From DATFLS01 sp964413425 (lineage in GTDB: Bacteria; Fidelibacterota; JAANXI01): a DNA stretch of 64,000 bases. The translations under genes were made by a program, and so were the position numbers. Shown here piece after piece: positions 45,895 through 54,729 of this stretch. Under the pieces are notes generated by a model. The model searched no databases and was not told where the DNA came from. It saw only the letters and a list, made by a program, of their open reading frames with translations. Position 1 is the stretch's first letter. Every line of letters begins with the position of its first letter. The DNA is taken from NCBI GenBank assembly GCA_964413425.1, contig CAYPST010000014.1, positions 1-64,000 of the forward strand. The letters are read 5' to 3'.

Positions 45895-47153
45895 AATTGA
45901 AACTATTTCTCTCTGTGATAACAATGGGGATCGCTTTCACACTACCTCATGGACAGGAGGCTCAGGATCAAAACACCTGTGTCACCTGTCACGAGATGCT
46001 GGGTGCTCCGTATGATAGTATTGTTACCGTTCAGCAATCGGATGTGCATGGGGAAAACCGGATTAGCTGTGTGGAATGCCACGGCGGGGATCCGACTTCC
46101 ATGGATCCGGAGCAGTCCATGAGTGAGGCCGCCGGATATATCGGGACGCCGGATCCGGCGGAGATCCCACAGCTGTGCGCAGAGTGCCATTCTGATGCGA
46201 ATTACATGAACCAGTATGATCCCGGCTTGCCGGTAGACCAACTGGCGAAATATCGAACCAGCAGGCACGGACAATTATTACTGGAGGAAGGTGATACCAA
46301 AGTCGCGGAGTGTGTCAGCTGCCACGGAGCGCACGGGATTCTCCCGGTGGACGATCCCCGGGCCAGGGTGTATCCGCTGAATGTACCGGATATGTGCAAT
46401 GAGTGTCACGGGGATGAAGAGTATATGGCGGAGTATGATATCCTTATCGATCAATTCCAGGAATACAAGAGCAGTGTACACGGGATAGCGGTTCTGGAAA
46501 ACCAGGATCTCGGGGCGCCGGCCTGTAATGACTGCCACGGAAACCACGGAGCCACTCCGCCCGGAGTCACCTCGATTTCTCGGGTGTGCGGAATCTGCCA
46601 TGCCAATAACCAGCGGTTGTTCCAGGGCAGCGTGCACGAACCGGTGTTTGATATGATGGGCCTGCCGGAGTGCGAAACATGCCACGGCAATCATGAAGTC
46701 CAACCGCCGACCGATGATATGATTGGTGTGGGAGATCGATCCGCCTGTATGAATTGTCATGCGGAGGGGGATGCCGGGTATGCCATGGCGAAACAGATGG
46801 CGAACGCCATCGATTCGCTGAGAACGTCTTATGATACCGCCCAGGGAGCGATTCAGCAGGCAGCGGAACGGAATATGAATGTGGAAGATCTGCGGTTTAC
46901 TCTCCGATCAGTGCGCCAGGATCTCATCCAGACCCGAACATTGATTCACAGTTTCGATACCACCCAGGTAAACGAACATGCACGGACAGGGCTCTCCACC
47001 GCCCGGGATGTCATCCGGCAGGCGAATGAACTCGTTGATGAATATTATTTCCGCATGACCGGCTTCGGCATTTTTACCCTCATTATTACGCTCATTGCAA
47101 TTCTGCTTTACCTGAAAATCAGGCAGATTGAACGCAGGCAACAACGGGAGTAA
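45891..47153 (+). CDS. Nine-haem cytochrome c with C-terminal membrane anchor (bc-complex partner)
   Basis: A 420-residue multihaem cytochrome with nine CxxCH sites: CVTCH, CVECH, CAECH, CVSCH, CNECH, CNDCH, CGICH, CETCH and CMNCH, all within the first 300 residues. A signal peptide (LFLSVITMGIAFTLPHG) starts it, a helical region of about 90 residues without haem sites follows, and one membrane helix (FGIFTLIITLIAILLYL) ends it. The ATGA overlap with cytochrome b and the lack of a cytochrome c1 gene suggest it replaces c1 as the electron acceptor of the complex. Comparable arrangements are known in metal reducers and other anaerobes. Confidence 0.9.
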   Translation: MKLKLFLSVITMGIAFTLPHGQEAQDQNTCVTCHEMLGAPYDSIVTVQQSDVHGENRISCVECHGGDPTSMDPEQSMSEAAGYIGTPDPAEIPQLCAECHSDANYMNQYDPGLPVDQLAKYRTSRHGQLLLEEGDTKVAECVSCHGAHGILPVDDPRARVYPLNVPDMCNECHGDEEYMAEYDILIDQFQEYKSSVHGIAVLENQDLGAPACNDCHGNHGATPPGVTSISRVCGICHANNQRLFQGSVHEPVFDMMGLPECETCHGNHEVQPPTDDMIGVGDRSACMNCHAEGDAGYAMAKQMANAIDSLRTSYDTAQGAIQQAAERNMNVEDLRFTLRSVRQDLIQTRTLIHSFDTTQVNEHARTGLSTARDVIRQANELVDEYYFRMTGFGIFTLIITLIAILLYLKIRQIERRQQRE

Positions 47154-47351
47154 GCCAGCGCGTAAGCGGCCTCCTGCAGATTTAATCGACACAACGGTAT
47201 TTGGTGGGGGTATCCCGAAAAGCCCTCAGATTCTTTTCACCTTACGCTGGCGGAACTCAGGAACAGGACAGGTACCTTCCACTGTGCGGCCGGTACTATC
47301 GTGACTTTTCAGTGTCAGGCAAGATCTCTGATAAAAGAAAAGGGGATTGGC

Positions 47352-49001
47352 ATGGAAGATGATTCCCGGAAAATGGATCAGATAGAACGACAAGTCACCC
47401 AGCTGCGGCAGTCAATACAATCGCTGGAGTCTCGTATTTCCCGCCTGGAAAATGCCTCCCCTGGACGAACGTCCTCCTCGGAAACGCACACTTCACCGGG
47501 GCCAGTGGAGGGATCGGCTGAAGAAAAGCTCTCCGGAATAACCAGTATCAATCTGGAGCAGCGAATCGGGGAGTACTGGTTCGGTCAGCTGGGCATTGTT
47601 ATCCTCATCATCGGATTGGTTTTTTTCATCAGCTATGCCTTTACCGAATTCCCGCCGCTCTGGCAGGCGATCGTAGGATATGGAATTACCGCAGGCATTT
47701 ACGGAATCTCACGAATTGAAAGTGACCGTTTTAAACTCATTGCAAACCTGCTCTTGCCGGGCAGTCTGTTTCTGCTGTATTTTGTGACTCTGCGGATGCA
47801 TTTTTTCCGTGAGTTTCCAATCATCGGGAATAAAATCCTGGCGCTTTCTCTGCTGATTCTGGTGCTGGCAGTGCAATGTTCTCTGGCGGTCAGGCATCGC
47901 TCACAGTTTCTCGCTGCGATCCCGATTCTTCTGGGCTACACGACCGCCCTCCTGTCAGATACCCATCATTTTGCGCTTCTCACCATACTGGCGACTTCAG
48001 TGGTTGCGGCCCTCTTCCTCTCGCTCTACCACTGGCAGCTGCTTGGCATTGGCAGTATATTCCTCGCTTACCTGGGCTTCCTGCTCTATCTGCTCAATAA
48101 TCCGCTGCTGGGCAAGCAAATTCAAATCATGCCGGAGCATGACTGGATTCTCGTATATCTGCTGGCAACCCTTGTTGTCTTCGCTCTGGTGAGTTTCCGG
48201 CCCAGAGTGAGCGAGTTTCTGAATACCACAACCCGTATTTTGCTCACCACCGTGAATTCCAGTGGATTCTATCTGGTGGCGTTCCTGGTCACGTTCCAGT
48301 TTTTTCGCTCCCAGCTGGCGCTCTGGAACTTTATTTTCTTCGGGATCCTGTTCACGATTGCCATTGCTCACTGGACCATCCGAGAGAGTAAGTATTCCAC
48401 CTCGTTTTATGCCAGTTTCGGCTATATCGCCCTCACCGTCGGAATTCTGACGGCCTCGCAGGTGCCTGATGTGTATCTGTGGCTTGCCTGGCAGAGTGCG
48501 CTGGTGATCGGGACAGCCATCTGGTTTCATTCCGGTATTATTGTCTGGGCCAACCTCGGGATATATACCCTGGTATTCCTGATCTACCTGATAACCGGGA
48601 ATTACAGCGGGCTGGTCAATTTTAATTTTGTCCTGGTCGCCGTATTGAGCGAACGATTACTGGCCTTTTCCCGGATCCGGTTTATCACATTCCCGAAGCT
48701 TTTTCAGTATATTTATCTGGTGACCGGATACGCCCTCCTGGTGATCGGACTCTCGCTGGTGCTGCCGGCTCCCTATATCAGCATCTCCTGGCTGGCGGCT
48801 TCTGTGGTCTATTTCGGAGGCGGCTTTGCCCTGGAGATTCCCTCCTACCGAATCATGGGAATCGGCGGTTTCCTGATAACAGTGGCCCGGATCTTCCTGA
48901 TCGATCTGGCGTCACTGGAGTTGATCTACCGGGTCCTCTCGTTCCTGCTGGTTGGTCTTGGGTTACTGGCCGTGGGATTCCTCTACGCCAGACGACGATA
49001 A
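47352..49001 (+). CDS. DUF2339-like polytopic membrane protein
   Basis: A 549-residue protein with a coiled-coil N-terminus (IERQVTQLRQSIQSLESRIS) and then many hydrophobic segments, probably 14 or more helices, from about residue 80 to the end. The EYWFGQLGIVILIIGLVFFISYAF region and overall layout resemble DUF2339 membrane proteins, which have no known function. ATG 47352, preceded by AAGGGGA, is preferred to 47301. It lies about 200 bases after the cytochrome operon; an imperfect long-range stem (GCCAGCG-type, 47154-47166 with 47241-47252) lies between. No haem or metal motif is visible, so a link to respiration is only positional. Confidence 0.75.
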   Translation: MEDDSRKMDQIERQVTQLRQSIQSLESRISRLENASPGRTSSSETHTSPGPVEGSAEEKLSGITSINLEQRIGEYWFGQLGIVILIIGLVFFISYAFTEFPPLWQAIVGYGITAGIYGISRIESDRFKLIANLLLPGSLFLLYFVTLRMHFFREFPIIGNKILALSLLILVLAVQCSLAVRHRSQFLAAIPILLGYTTALLSDTHHFALLTILATSVVAALFLSLYHWQLLGIGSIFLAYLGFLLYLLNNPLLGKQIQIMPEHDWILVYLLATLVVFALVSFRPRVSEFLNTTTRILLTTVNSSGFYLVAFLVTFQFFRSQLALWNFIFFGILFTIAIAHWTIRESKYSTSFYASFGYIALTVGILTASQVPDVYLWLAWQSALVIGTAIWFHSGIIVWANLGIYTLVFLIYLITGNYSGLVNFNFVLVAVLSERLLAFSRIRFITFPKLFQYIYLVTGYALLVIGLSLVLPAPYISISWLAASVVYFGGGFALEIPSYRIMGIGGFLITVARIFLIDLASLELIYRVLSFLLVGLGLLAVGFLYARRR

Positions 49002-49040
49002 GAGCATAACAGATTATACAAAGTATAGTCTGAATATTTT

Positions 49041-49333
49041 ATAAAAATAGCACACGGATGACACAGTAACAGACGGATGATCACGGATCTCCCCCCTGCC
49101 ACGCTTCCCAAGGATATCAGTACAGAGGCCGCGGCGCACATGGGAGGCACATCTGCCAGAGACGGATGCTGACATTGGCCGGGAACCGGGGACTCCGATG
49201 GTTTATGAGCCAGATCACGCTCCTCCTGCCATGCTGGCCTGCTCTTGCCCGGGTGGACAGAGTGTGGGAGCCTGGTTGTTTTTTCATCTGTGGTCATCCT
49301 CCGTTTCCGTGTGTATCCGTGTCCTATTTTTAT
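49041..49333. repeat. MITE-like element with CACGGAT-type ends (family B)
   Basis: The left end (49041 on: ATAAAAATAGCACACGGATG) is an inverted match, over about 45 bases with roughly ten differences, of the right end (to 49333), which in reverse begins ATAAAAATAGGACACGGATA. The interior shows no gene. It is followed directly by GAATTATTCGGGATAGATAA at 49333-49352, a separate dispersed repeat. This fills 49002-49360; the rest of the gap to 49775 holds the regulatory sites listed next. Confidence 0.75.
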
Positions 49334-49476
49334 GAATTATTCGGGATAGATAATGCGCCTTCCATTGAGATTTTCATCATTTTTAAGAATCAGGCACCGT
49401 TATCTTTTTCAACATCAGGAAGTGAAATCGAGAATTATTATCAATATCAATAAATAGACCGCTTCACTCGTCTGAA

Positions 49477-49536
49477 TGCAGAACAAATTCTGCAACATAA
49501 TATCCTGAGCGGTAAAAATGTGTTGAAAATTTCAAC
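49477..49536 (+). promoter_or_regulatory. Two operator-like inverted repeats upstream of the nine-haem cytochrome gene
   Basis: TGCAGAA-caaa-TTCTGCA (49477-49494) and GTTGAAA-a-TTTCAAC (49522-49536) are both perfect inverted repeats with seven-base arms. They lie 240-300 bases before the ATG and upstream of the sigma-54-like element, where binding sites for an activator would be expected. No regulator gene is in the window. Confidence 0.4.
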
Positions 49537-49588
49537 GTACTTTATTACTAGAGACTATACCGGTAACTAAATCCTGAAAACGTCCTAT

Positions 49589-49611
49589 CTTTGGCACATT
49601 ATTTGTCAAAG
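49589..49611 (+). promoter_or_regulatory. Sigma-54-like element inside an inverted repeat
   Basis: TGGCAC-N5-TTGT at 49592-49606 has the correct sigma-54 spacing (GG-N10-G), with T for C at -12. It is embedded in CTTTGGCA-N7-TGTCAAAG (49589-49611), an inverted repeat with one mismatch, so it could instead be an operator. The cytochrome ATG is 165-170 bases downstream and has AAAGGGGG before it. Confidence 0.35.
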
Positions 49612-49775
49612 ATAACGTTGATGAAAATAGACAACACAGTCTAATGGAGGTGCAGACGGAGGACTTGTTGTTTCTTTTCGGATCGCAACCAGATATTACC
49701 AAGTGTAGAACACATTGCTATTAGCAGTTTGTATTGAAAAGAATTTATTTAGTGCCTAATTAAAGGGGGTTTGGA

Positions 49776-51530
49776 ATGAAAAGGTTGCCTGTAATTTTCA
49801 TAACCATGTTAGGACTGGTGGCTCTCGGATTCGTCACCTGTGAAAAGGAGGTAGAGAAAATTGTTGAAGCACCACCGGCTATTCAGGTGACGAGTATCTG
49901 GGCCTCGGATACCACGGTGACCCAGGGCCTGACAGTCCAACTCTCTGCCACGGTCGAAACGGAAGAGGGAGTCGACGCCGGTGGATTGGAATACAGCTGG
50001 TTTGCCGAGAAAGGCCACCTGGAGGTGAGTTCCGGTGATACGGCTGTGTGGAAGGCGCCGGAAGAGGACGGCGTTGCCAAGGTGTCCGTCCACGTCACCG
50101 ACGGGGAGAATATTGCTATCGGGAACAAGAACATCGGTGTGAACGTGTACACGCCGACTGCAGATGTCTATTATATTGGCGCCGAGCAATGTCAGCAATG
50201 TCACGGAGGAACCCACACCGAATGGGGTGAGACGGCTCATGCCGAAGCCTGGGCAGGCTTGCAGAGCAGCGGGCATGCGGCTTCGTACTGCGAACCGTGT
50301 CATTCCGTCCAGCAGGATCCCACCGAAGGCAACTCCGGATATGACGAGGTGCCCACCATGAAATTCGAGGACGTGCAGTGCGAAAGCTGCCACGGTCCCG
50401 GCAGCGCCCATGCCGGTGATCCTTCTCCCGACAATATTAACGGGATGGCCATGGCTCTGACGGCAGAAACCTGTGGGATCTGTCATGAGGGCTCCCACCA
50501 TCCGACCTTTGCCGAGTGGGAAGAATCGGCGCATAATTTTGATCCGGCGGTGGCGGCCCACGGGGCCGGAGAACGATCCTATTGTCAGCCCTGCCACAGC
50601 GGGACCGGGTTCGTGGAGGCCTATCGGGGTGATGATGATCGACTGGCGAATCTCTACGCTGAATCTGAAGACAAGCTTGGGATCACCTGCGGTGTTTGCC
50701 ACGATCCGCATGATGCTGCCAATAAGGGACAATTGAGAACGCTGGCACCGGTTACTTTCGTGAGCGGAAAAGTTGCTGCGGAAGACGGTACCGGACAGCT
50801 TTGTATCCAGTGTCATCAGGCCAGGCGGCTCGGGGAAGATCAGATTAAAGAAGGGTATGAGCATTTTGGACCGCATCCCGGCACCCAGGGCGATGCGGTG
50901 TACGGGACATCCGGATATGAGGCTGTAGCATCTGAAGATTTTCAATTTAAGAGCTCTGGCCACGGATTGATCGAAGATGCCTGCGCGGCGTGCCACGTCC
51001 ATGAGATCCCGTTTGGTGAATTCGAACCGGATTCGGCTTACACTGGCCATACTTTTGAGCCAAGAGTAGAGGCCTGTGAACAGTGCCACGGCACCATTGC
51101 CAGCTTTGACGATGTAGAAGCAATGGGTGATTTTGACGGTGACGGGACTGGAGAAGGTATCCAGTCTGAAATAGCGGGGCTCAGGGCGATTCTCGTGAGA
51201 GAACTGGTACAGTATGATAACACAGTGGGTGTCGGTGCGTTGATGGGGGGTGATGTAAACGAGGATCCTCATGCGATCGCCGATTCGCTGGCTCATACCT
51301 GGCAGAATACCAGTGCGCTGGCACAAACTCTGCGAAAGGGTGGTTACAATCTGGTCTTCTCACTAGAGGAGGGCAGTCAGGGTATCCACAATCCCGCTTA
51401 TCTCGTCCAGCTGCTGCAGCAATCGATTCTATTTCTCGATGAGAATGCCTTCTCAGGAGATGCGGTGATACTAAAGGAGAATCGTGCCACGACGTTTCGG
51501 GCGACCGGGGTAGCGGCAGTGAATCAGTGA
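49776..51530 (+). CDS. Nine-haem cytochrome c, possibly outer-membrane lipoprotein
   Basis: A 584-residue multihaem cytochrome. The N-terminal signal ends in LGFVTC at residues 17-22; Cys22 could be lipidated, though Thr before it is unusual. Residues about 35-125 form an Ig-like domain (SDTTVTQGLTVQLSATV). Nine CxxCH sites follow: CQQCH, CEPCH, CESCH, CGICH, CQPCH, CGVCH, CIQCH, CAACH and CEQCH. The C-terminal 130 residues, with QGIHNPAYLVQLL, resemble octahaem/pentahaem cytochrome tails. Ig plus haem domains next to an outer-membrane barrel fit a surface electron-transfer protein. The first gene of its unit, with a strong ribosome site. Confidence 0.88.
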   Translation: MKRLPVIFITMLGLVALGFVTCEKEVEKIVEAPPAIQVTSIWASDTTVTQGLTVQLSATVETEEGVDAGGLEYSWFAEKGHLEVSSGDTAVWKAPEEDGVAKVSVHVTDGENIAIGNKNIGVNVYTPTADVYYIGAEQCQQCHGGTHTEWGETAHAEAWAGLQSSGHAASYCEPCHSVQQDPTEGNSGYDEVPTMKFEDVQCESCHGPGSAHAGDPSPDNINGMAMALTAETCGICHEGSHHPTFAEWEESAHNFDPAVAAHGAGERSYCQPCHSGTGFVEAYRGDDDRLANLYAESEDKLGITCGVCHDPHDAANKGQLRTLAPVTFVSGKVAAEDGTGQLCIQCHQARRLGEDQIKEGYEHFGPHPGTQGDAVYGTSGYEAVASEDFQFKSSGHGLIEDACAACHVHEIPFGEFEPDSAYTGHTFEPRVEACEQCHGTIASFDDVEAMGDFDGDGTGEGIQSEIAGLRAILVRELVQYDNTVGVGALMGGDVNEDPHAIADSLAHTWQNTSALAQTLRKGGYNLVFSLEEGSQGIHNPAYLVQLLQQSILFLDENAFSGDAVILKENRATTFRATGVAAVNQ

Positions 51531-51560
51531 TCGTTTCTGAGACAAACGTGAAAATATATT

Positions 51561-51606
51561 CAGGGGCGCTGCTCCGTAGGGAAGGAAACCAGCGCCCCTG
51601 AATTTT
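51561..51606 (+). terminator. Rho-independent terminator-like hairpin
   Basis: CAGGGGCGCTG (51561-51571) pairs perfectly with CAGCGCCCCTG (51590-51600) around an 18-base loop and is followed by AATTTT. It lies 30 bases after the nine-haem cytochrome stop and may terminate or attenuate transcription before the barrel gene. Confidence 0.75.
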
Positions 51607-51690
51607 GCTATCGAAATCGGCATAGCCATCAGAGGAATAGAGATGATGCCAGGGAGAATGGTGTCATTGTGACATAATGCGAGGGCAGAT

Positions 51691-52875
51691 ATGAAAAAGA
51701 CAGCGTCTCTGCTAGTATTGATACTTTTCACGGTGTTTCCGGGAATTCTGCAGGCCCAATCATCCTTTTCCGGTGCCTATATCGGGCGGTTCACCACCCA
51801 GGAACGGGGCGAGAGCGAGCAGTATATGCGGTTGTATAACCGTGTTATCCTGCGATACGAGCCCTCCCAATCGTTCGGAGTCCGGACAGCACTGCGCCGG
51901 GCGGATTTCATCCAGGAAGAGACCGGCAGCACCCGTATTTATTACGGATATGTGTACTGGAAACCGTTTTCCGCTCTGGATATTACGGCAGGCCGGCAGT
52001 ACCCGTATTCCAAAATGATCCGGCGGGCAGTGGATGGCGCTCGTGTCGAATTCCGGTTTTTGCCGCGCTGGAGTCTGGAAGGGCTGGCCGGCGTGTTTGC
52101 CCCGGAGGATCGGGCCGGAATTATCGAGAATCCCGAAGATGAACACGGAGCCTATCTGGCCCTCCGATATCAGGACGAACAGAACGTCGGGGCGCGTGCC
52201 TCGGTCTATCAGCGGGTGAGTGCCGGACGGATACACAATTTCGCCGGGCTGGACGCCCAGGTGCCTTCTCTCTTTGGTGCTTCATTGTATGGATTCGCAA
52301 AATATAATGTTTCCGAGAATTTGCTGCAGGAAGCGGAGGGGCAACTGCGCCGCGAATTCGGTGAGAAATTCATCCTGACCGTGGATGCCAGGTACCGGGA
52401 TCCTTCCTTTGATATTCCCGCCTGGTACTGGCAATTTGCCGTTGAACCCTATTCCACAGCCCGGATAGGGATCGATTATTGGGTCACGAACACCGAAAGT
52501 ATGACGGCGGAGTATTTTACCCGGATTCTGGATGAGAAAATTATCCATCGGTATCGGCTGGGCTTCATGGCACTGAATTGGACATTCGGAGTTGTCATGG
52601 CGGGCGATGACCAGGATGAAACCTCGGAATTGAATATCTATGGCAGTCTCCAGCATCGAATCGGAAGAAAATTGCTGGTGGGAGCGGGCGCGAATTATTT
52701 TGATTATGTTTTTCAGGAAGAGTACGAAGAACCACTCAACGCCTATGGAATCCAGGTCTTTACAAAATATCGTGTGCTCGATGCTCTGACAGCTGGTGTG
52801 AGAGGGTATTACTTGATAAACGGAACCTATTCCAATGATATCCGGGTATTGGGGGAATTAAGCTATCAATTCTAG
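51691..52875 (+). CDS. Outer-membrane beta-barrel (porin-like) protein
   Basis: A 394-residue protein with a signal peptide (KTASLLVLILFTVFPGILQAQ). The mature protein is a run of amphipathic strands with aromatic girdles (for example YMRLYNRVILRYEPSQ, IYYGYVYWKPFSALD, SVYQRVSAGRIHNFAG) and ends in ELSYQF, the terminal Phe typical of BamA-recognised barrels. No CxxCH is present. Its place between a nine-haem and an eleven-haem cytochrome gene is the layout of porin-cytochrome conduits, in which a barrel lets electrons cross the outer membrane. It is not clearly homologous to MtrB or OmbB by eye. GAGG precedes the ATG. Confidence 0.8.
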   Translation: MKKTASLLVLILFTVFPGILQAQSSFSGAYIGRFTTQERGESEQYMRLYNRVILRYEPSQSFGVRTALRRADFIQEETGSTRIYYGYVYWKPFSALDITAGRQYPYSKMIRRAVDGARVEFRFLPRWSLEGLAGVFAPEDRAGIIENPEDEHGAYLALRYQDEQNVGARASVYQRVSAGRIHNFAGLDAQVPSLFGASLYGFAKYNVSENLLQEAEGQLRREFGEKFILTVDARYRDPSFDIPAWYWQFAVEPYSTARIGIDYWVTNTESMTAEYFTRILDEKIIHRYRLGFMALNWTFGVVMAGDDQDETSELNIYGSLQHRIGRKLLVGAGANYFDYVFQEEYEEPLNAYGIQVFTKYRVLDALTAGVRGYYLINGTYSNDIRVLGELSYQF

Positions 52876-52965
52876 CCGAACGCGGCTGCCATCATTGGAA
52901 AGAAACAGAGTCACACCGCACGTGAGCATTGGTGCAACGAGAGGATCAAGTAAGGTGAGAACATT

Positions 52966-53844
52966 ATGAAAACACATGTGAGACATTCGTGGCTGCTTCT
53001 TCTTCCACTGGTATTATTGGCGGTGGTCTTTGCACAGAATCAGCAGGACTTTTCCTTTTCTCATCAGCTGCATCAGGAGATGGGGATTGAAGATTGTGCT
53101 ACCTGCCATGCCCCGGCTACGGAGAGCACCTCCGGCACAGACGATCTTCTGCCTTCGGCGGAATCGTGTCAGGTATGCCATGGTGAAGAAGTCGTGCCCC
53201 CGACCAACCTGCCAAGGATTACCGAGTATCAGGAGATCTTTTCCCATCAGCAGCATGCCGTGAATCAGAATATTGACTGCGCTACCTGTCACGCAGGGAT
53301 TACGCAGGATTCTCTGATTACTGCGGATCACCTGCCAACAATGGAAGATTGTTACACCTGCCATGCCGGTGATGTAAAGCAGGTTCCGGAGGATTGCGGG
53401 TTATGTCATGCACCTGGTGAACGACTCACCCCAAAGACCCATACGACGAGTTGGAATAATTTCCATGGGATGGCAGTGGCCACCGATACTCAGCGCCAGG
53501 AATGCACGACCTGTCACGTGAGTGAATCGTTCTGTCAGGATTGTCATTTCGGAGATAATGTAGTGCAGCAGAGCCATCCCATGAATTGGGAGTACACGCA
53601 TGGGATTGAAACCCGGCACCGCTCTACCAACTGCGCTTCCTGTCATGAGAACCAGCAGCAGTTCTGTGCAGAATGTCATGCGGAGAACCTGGTGATGCCG
53701 GTGACGCACGCTATTCCGGGGTGGGCGGCCCCGGGCACCGGCGGAATGCACGCGGCCCGGGCAAGCATGGATGTTGATAACTGCGCATCCTGCCATACGG
53801 ATCCGGGCGCCGATCCGACCTGCCTGGAATGTCATGCCAGATAA
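52966..53844 (+). CDS. Eleven-haem periplasmic cytochrome c
   Basis: A 292-residue cytochrome with a signal peptide (WLLLLPLVLLAVVFA) and eleven CxxCH sites: CATCH, CQVCH, CATCH, CYTCH, CGLCH, CTTCH, CQDCH, CASCH, CAECH, CASCH and CLECH. FSFSHQLHQEMGIEDC and FSHQQHAVNQNIDC are the His-rich leaders of cytochrome c3/c7 units, so the protein looks like serial c7-type modules with bis-His haems. At about 25 residues per haem it is densely loaded, fitting a wire or periplasmic shuttle. AAGGTGAG precedes the ATG. It is in the same strand and unit as the barrel gene. Confidence 0.92.
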   Translation: MKTHVRHSWLLLLPLVLLAVVFAQNQQDFSFSHQLHQEMGIEDCATCHAPATESTSGTDDLLPSAESCQVCHGEEVVPPTNLPRITEYQEIFSHQQHAVNQNIDCATCHAGITQDSLITADHLPTMEDCYTCHAGDVKQVPEDCGLCHAPGERLTPKTHTTSWNNFHGMAVATDTQRQECTTCHVSESFCQDCHFGDNVVQQSHPMNWEYTHGIETRHRSTNCASCHENQQQFCAECHAENLVMPVTHAIPGWAAPGTGGMHAARASMDVDNCASCHTDPGADPTCLECHAR

Positions 53845-53910
53845 TTGGAATGTGTCGATCCAGGGGATTACCCTGGAGTGGAGAAGCAAATAAAGCAAGA
53901 GGTTTTCCCA

Positions 53911-54663
53911 ATGAAAAAATCGCAGAGAATCGGTACTCTCCTGGCGGGACTTGTTTTCCTCATATTTGCAGGTAGATGCAGTGAGAAACAGAGTCCGGTA
54001 GAAGTGACCACCCATCCGGTGCAATGGAATGAACAAACTTCCGCATTATTTCATGGAAAAAAAGTGGTGGAAAATAACACGCTCACCTCATGTCAGAGCT
54101 GTCACGGGTCAACCCTGCATGAGCAGGGAGTAAGCGGTGTTGCCTGTGCGGATTGTCATAATTCCGGGCAGGTGGAAAGCGTGCTGAACCATCCGCAGCG
54201 GGTCAAAGATCTGGGATGGAACTTATCGAGCTGCCGGGTCTGCCATGGCAATGATTATGAAGGGAAGGGAACGAGCGCCAGTTGTACCACCGCCGAGTGC
54301 CATGTGCGGGAAGAAGGTCCGGAGGCATGTGTGACCTGCCACGGGGATTTCAGCAAAACCTTTGCCAGCGGGGCTCTCACCCTTCAAGACATTGCTCCCC
54401 CACAAGACTTAACGGATGAAACCAGACCGCTCTCGGCGGGGGTCGGGCTGCATCAGTACCATCTCAGGGTGGGCCTCACCTGTATCGGATGCCACGGGCA
54501 TAATGTCAGGGAATTTGATGATCCCGAACATATTGACGGCGACGGAGTTGCCGAATTGAACTCCCAGTTCATCACATCGTGGGATCGGGATAAAGGAACC
54601 TGCACAGCGGTCTGTCATAAGGTGGATGATGAATTGGTGGAAAAGCAATGGATAATTCGTTAG
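53911..54663 (+). CDS. Multihaem cytochrome c with CX4CH and CX3CH sites
   Basis: A 250-residue cytochrome with seven probable haem sites. Five are CxxCH (CQSCH, CADCH, CRVCH, CVTCH, CIGCH), one is CTTAECH (CX4CH) and one is CTAVCH (CX3CH). The CX4CH plus CxxCH pattern is known from Geobacter-type CxxxxCH/CxxCH domain cytochromes (TIGR01904). The signal ends FLIFAGRC, with a Cys that might be lipidated, although Arg before it is atypical. ATG 53911 with AAGAGG upstream is preferred to 53845. An unusual site may need a dedicated or tolerant haem lyase. Confidence 0.85.
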   Translation: MKKSQRIGTLLAGLVFLIFAGRCSEKQSPVEVTTHPVQWNEQTSALFHGKKVVENNTLTSCQSCHGSTLHEQGVSGVACADCHNSGQVESVLNHPQRVKDLGWNLSSCRVCHGNDYEGKGTSASCTTAECHVREEGPEACVTCHGDFSKTFASGALTLQDIAPPQDLTDETRPLSAGVGLHQYHLRVGLTCIGCHGHNVREFDDPEHIDGDGVAELNSQFITSWDRDKGTCTAVCHKVDDELVEKQWIIR

Positions 54664-54729
54664 TATTGAGGTAATAACCAGACATTATTCACAAATAAAA
54701 TTATAGTAATCGAAAGGAGTAAATTGGGG

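Noticed and set aside
49809..51326. 505-residue open frame antisense to the nine-haem cytochrome
   Set aside because: Composition reflects the reverse of CxxCH codons; the plus strand has nine haem motifs, a signal peptide and a ribosome site.
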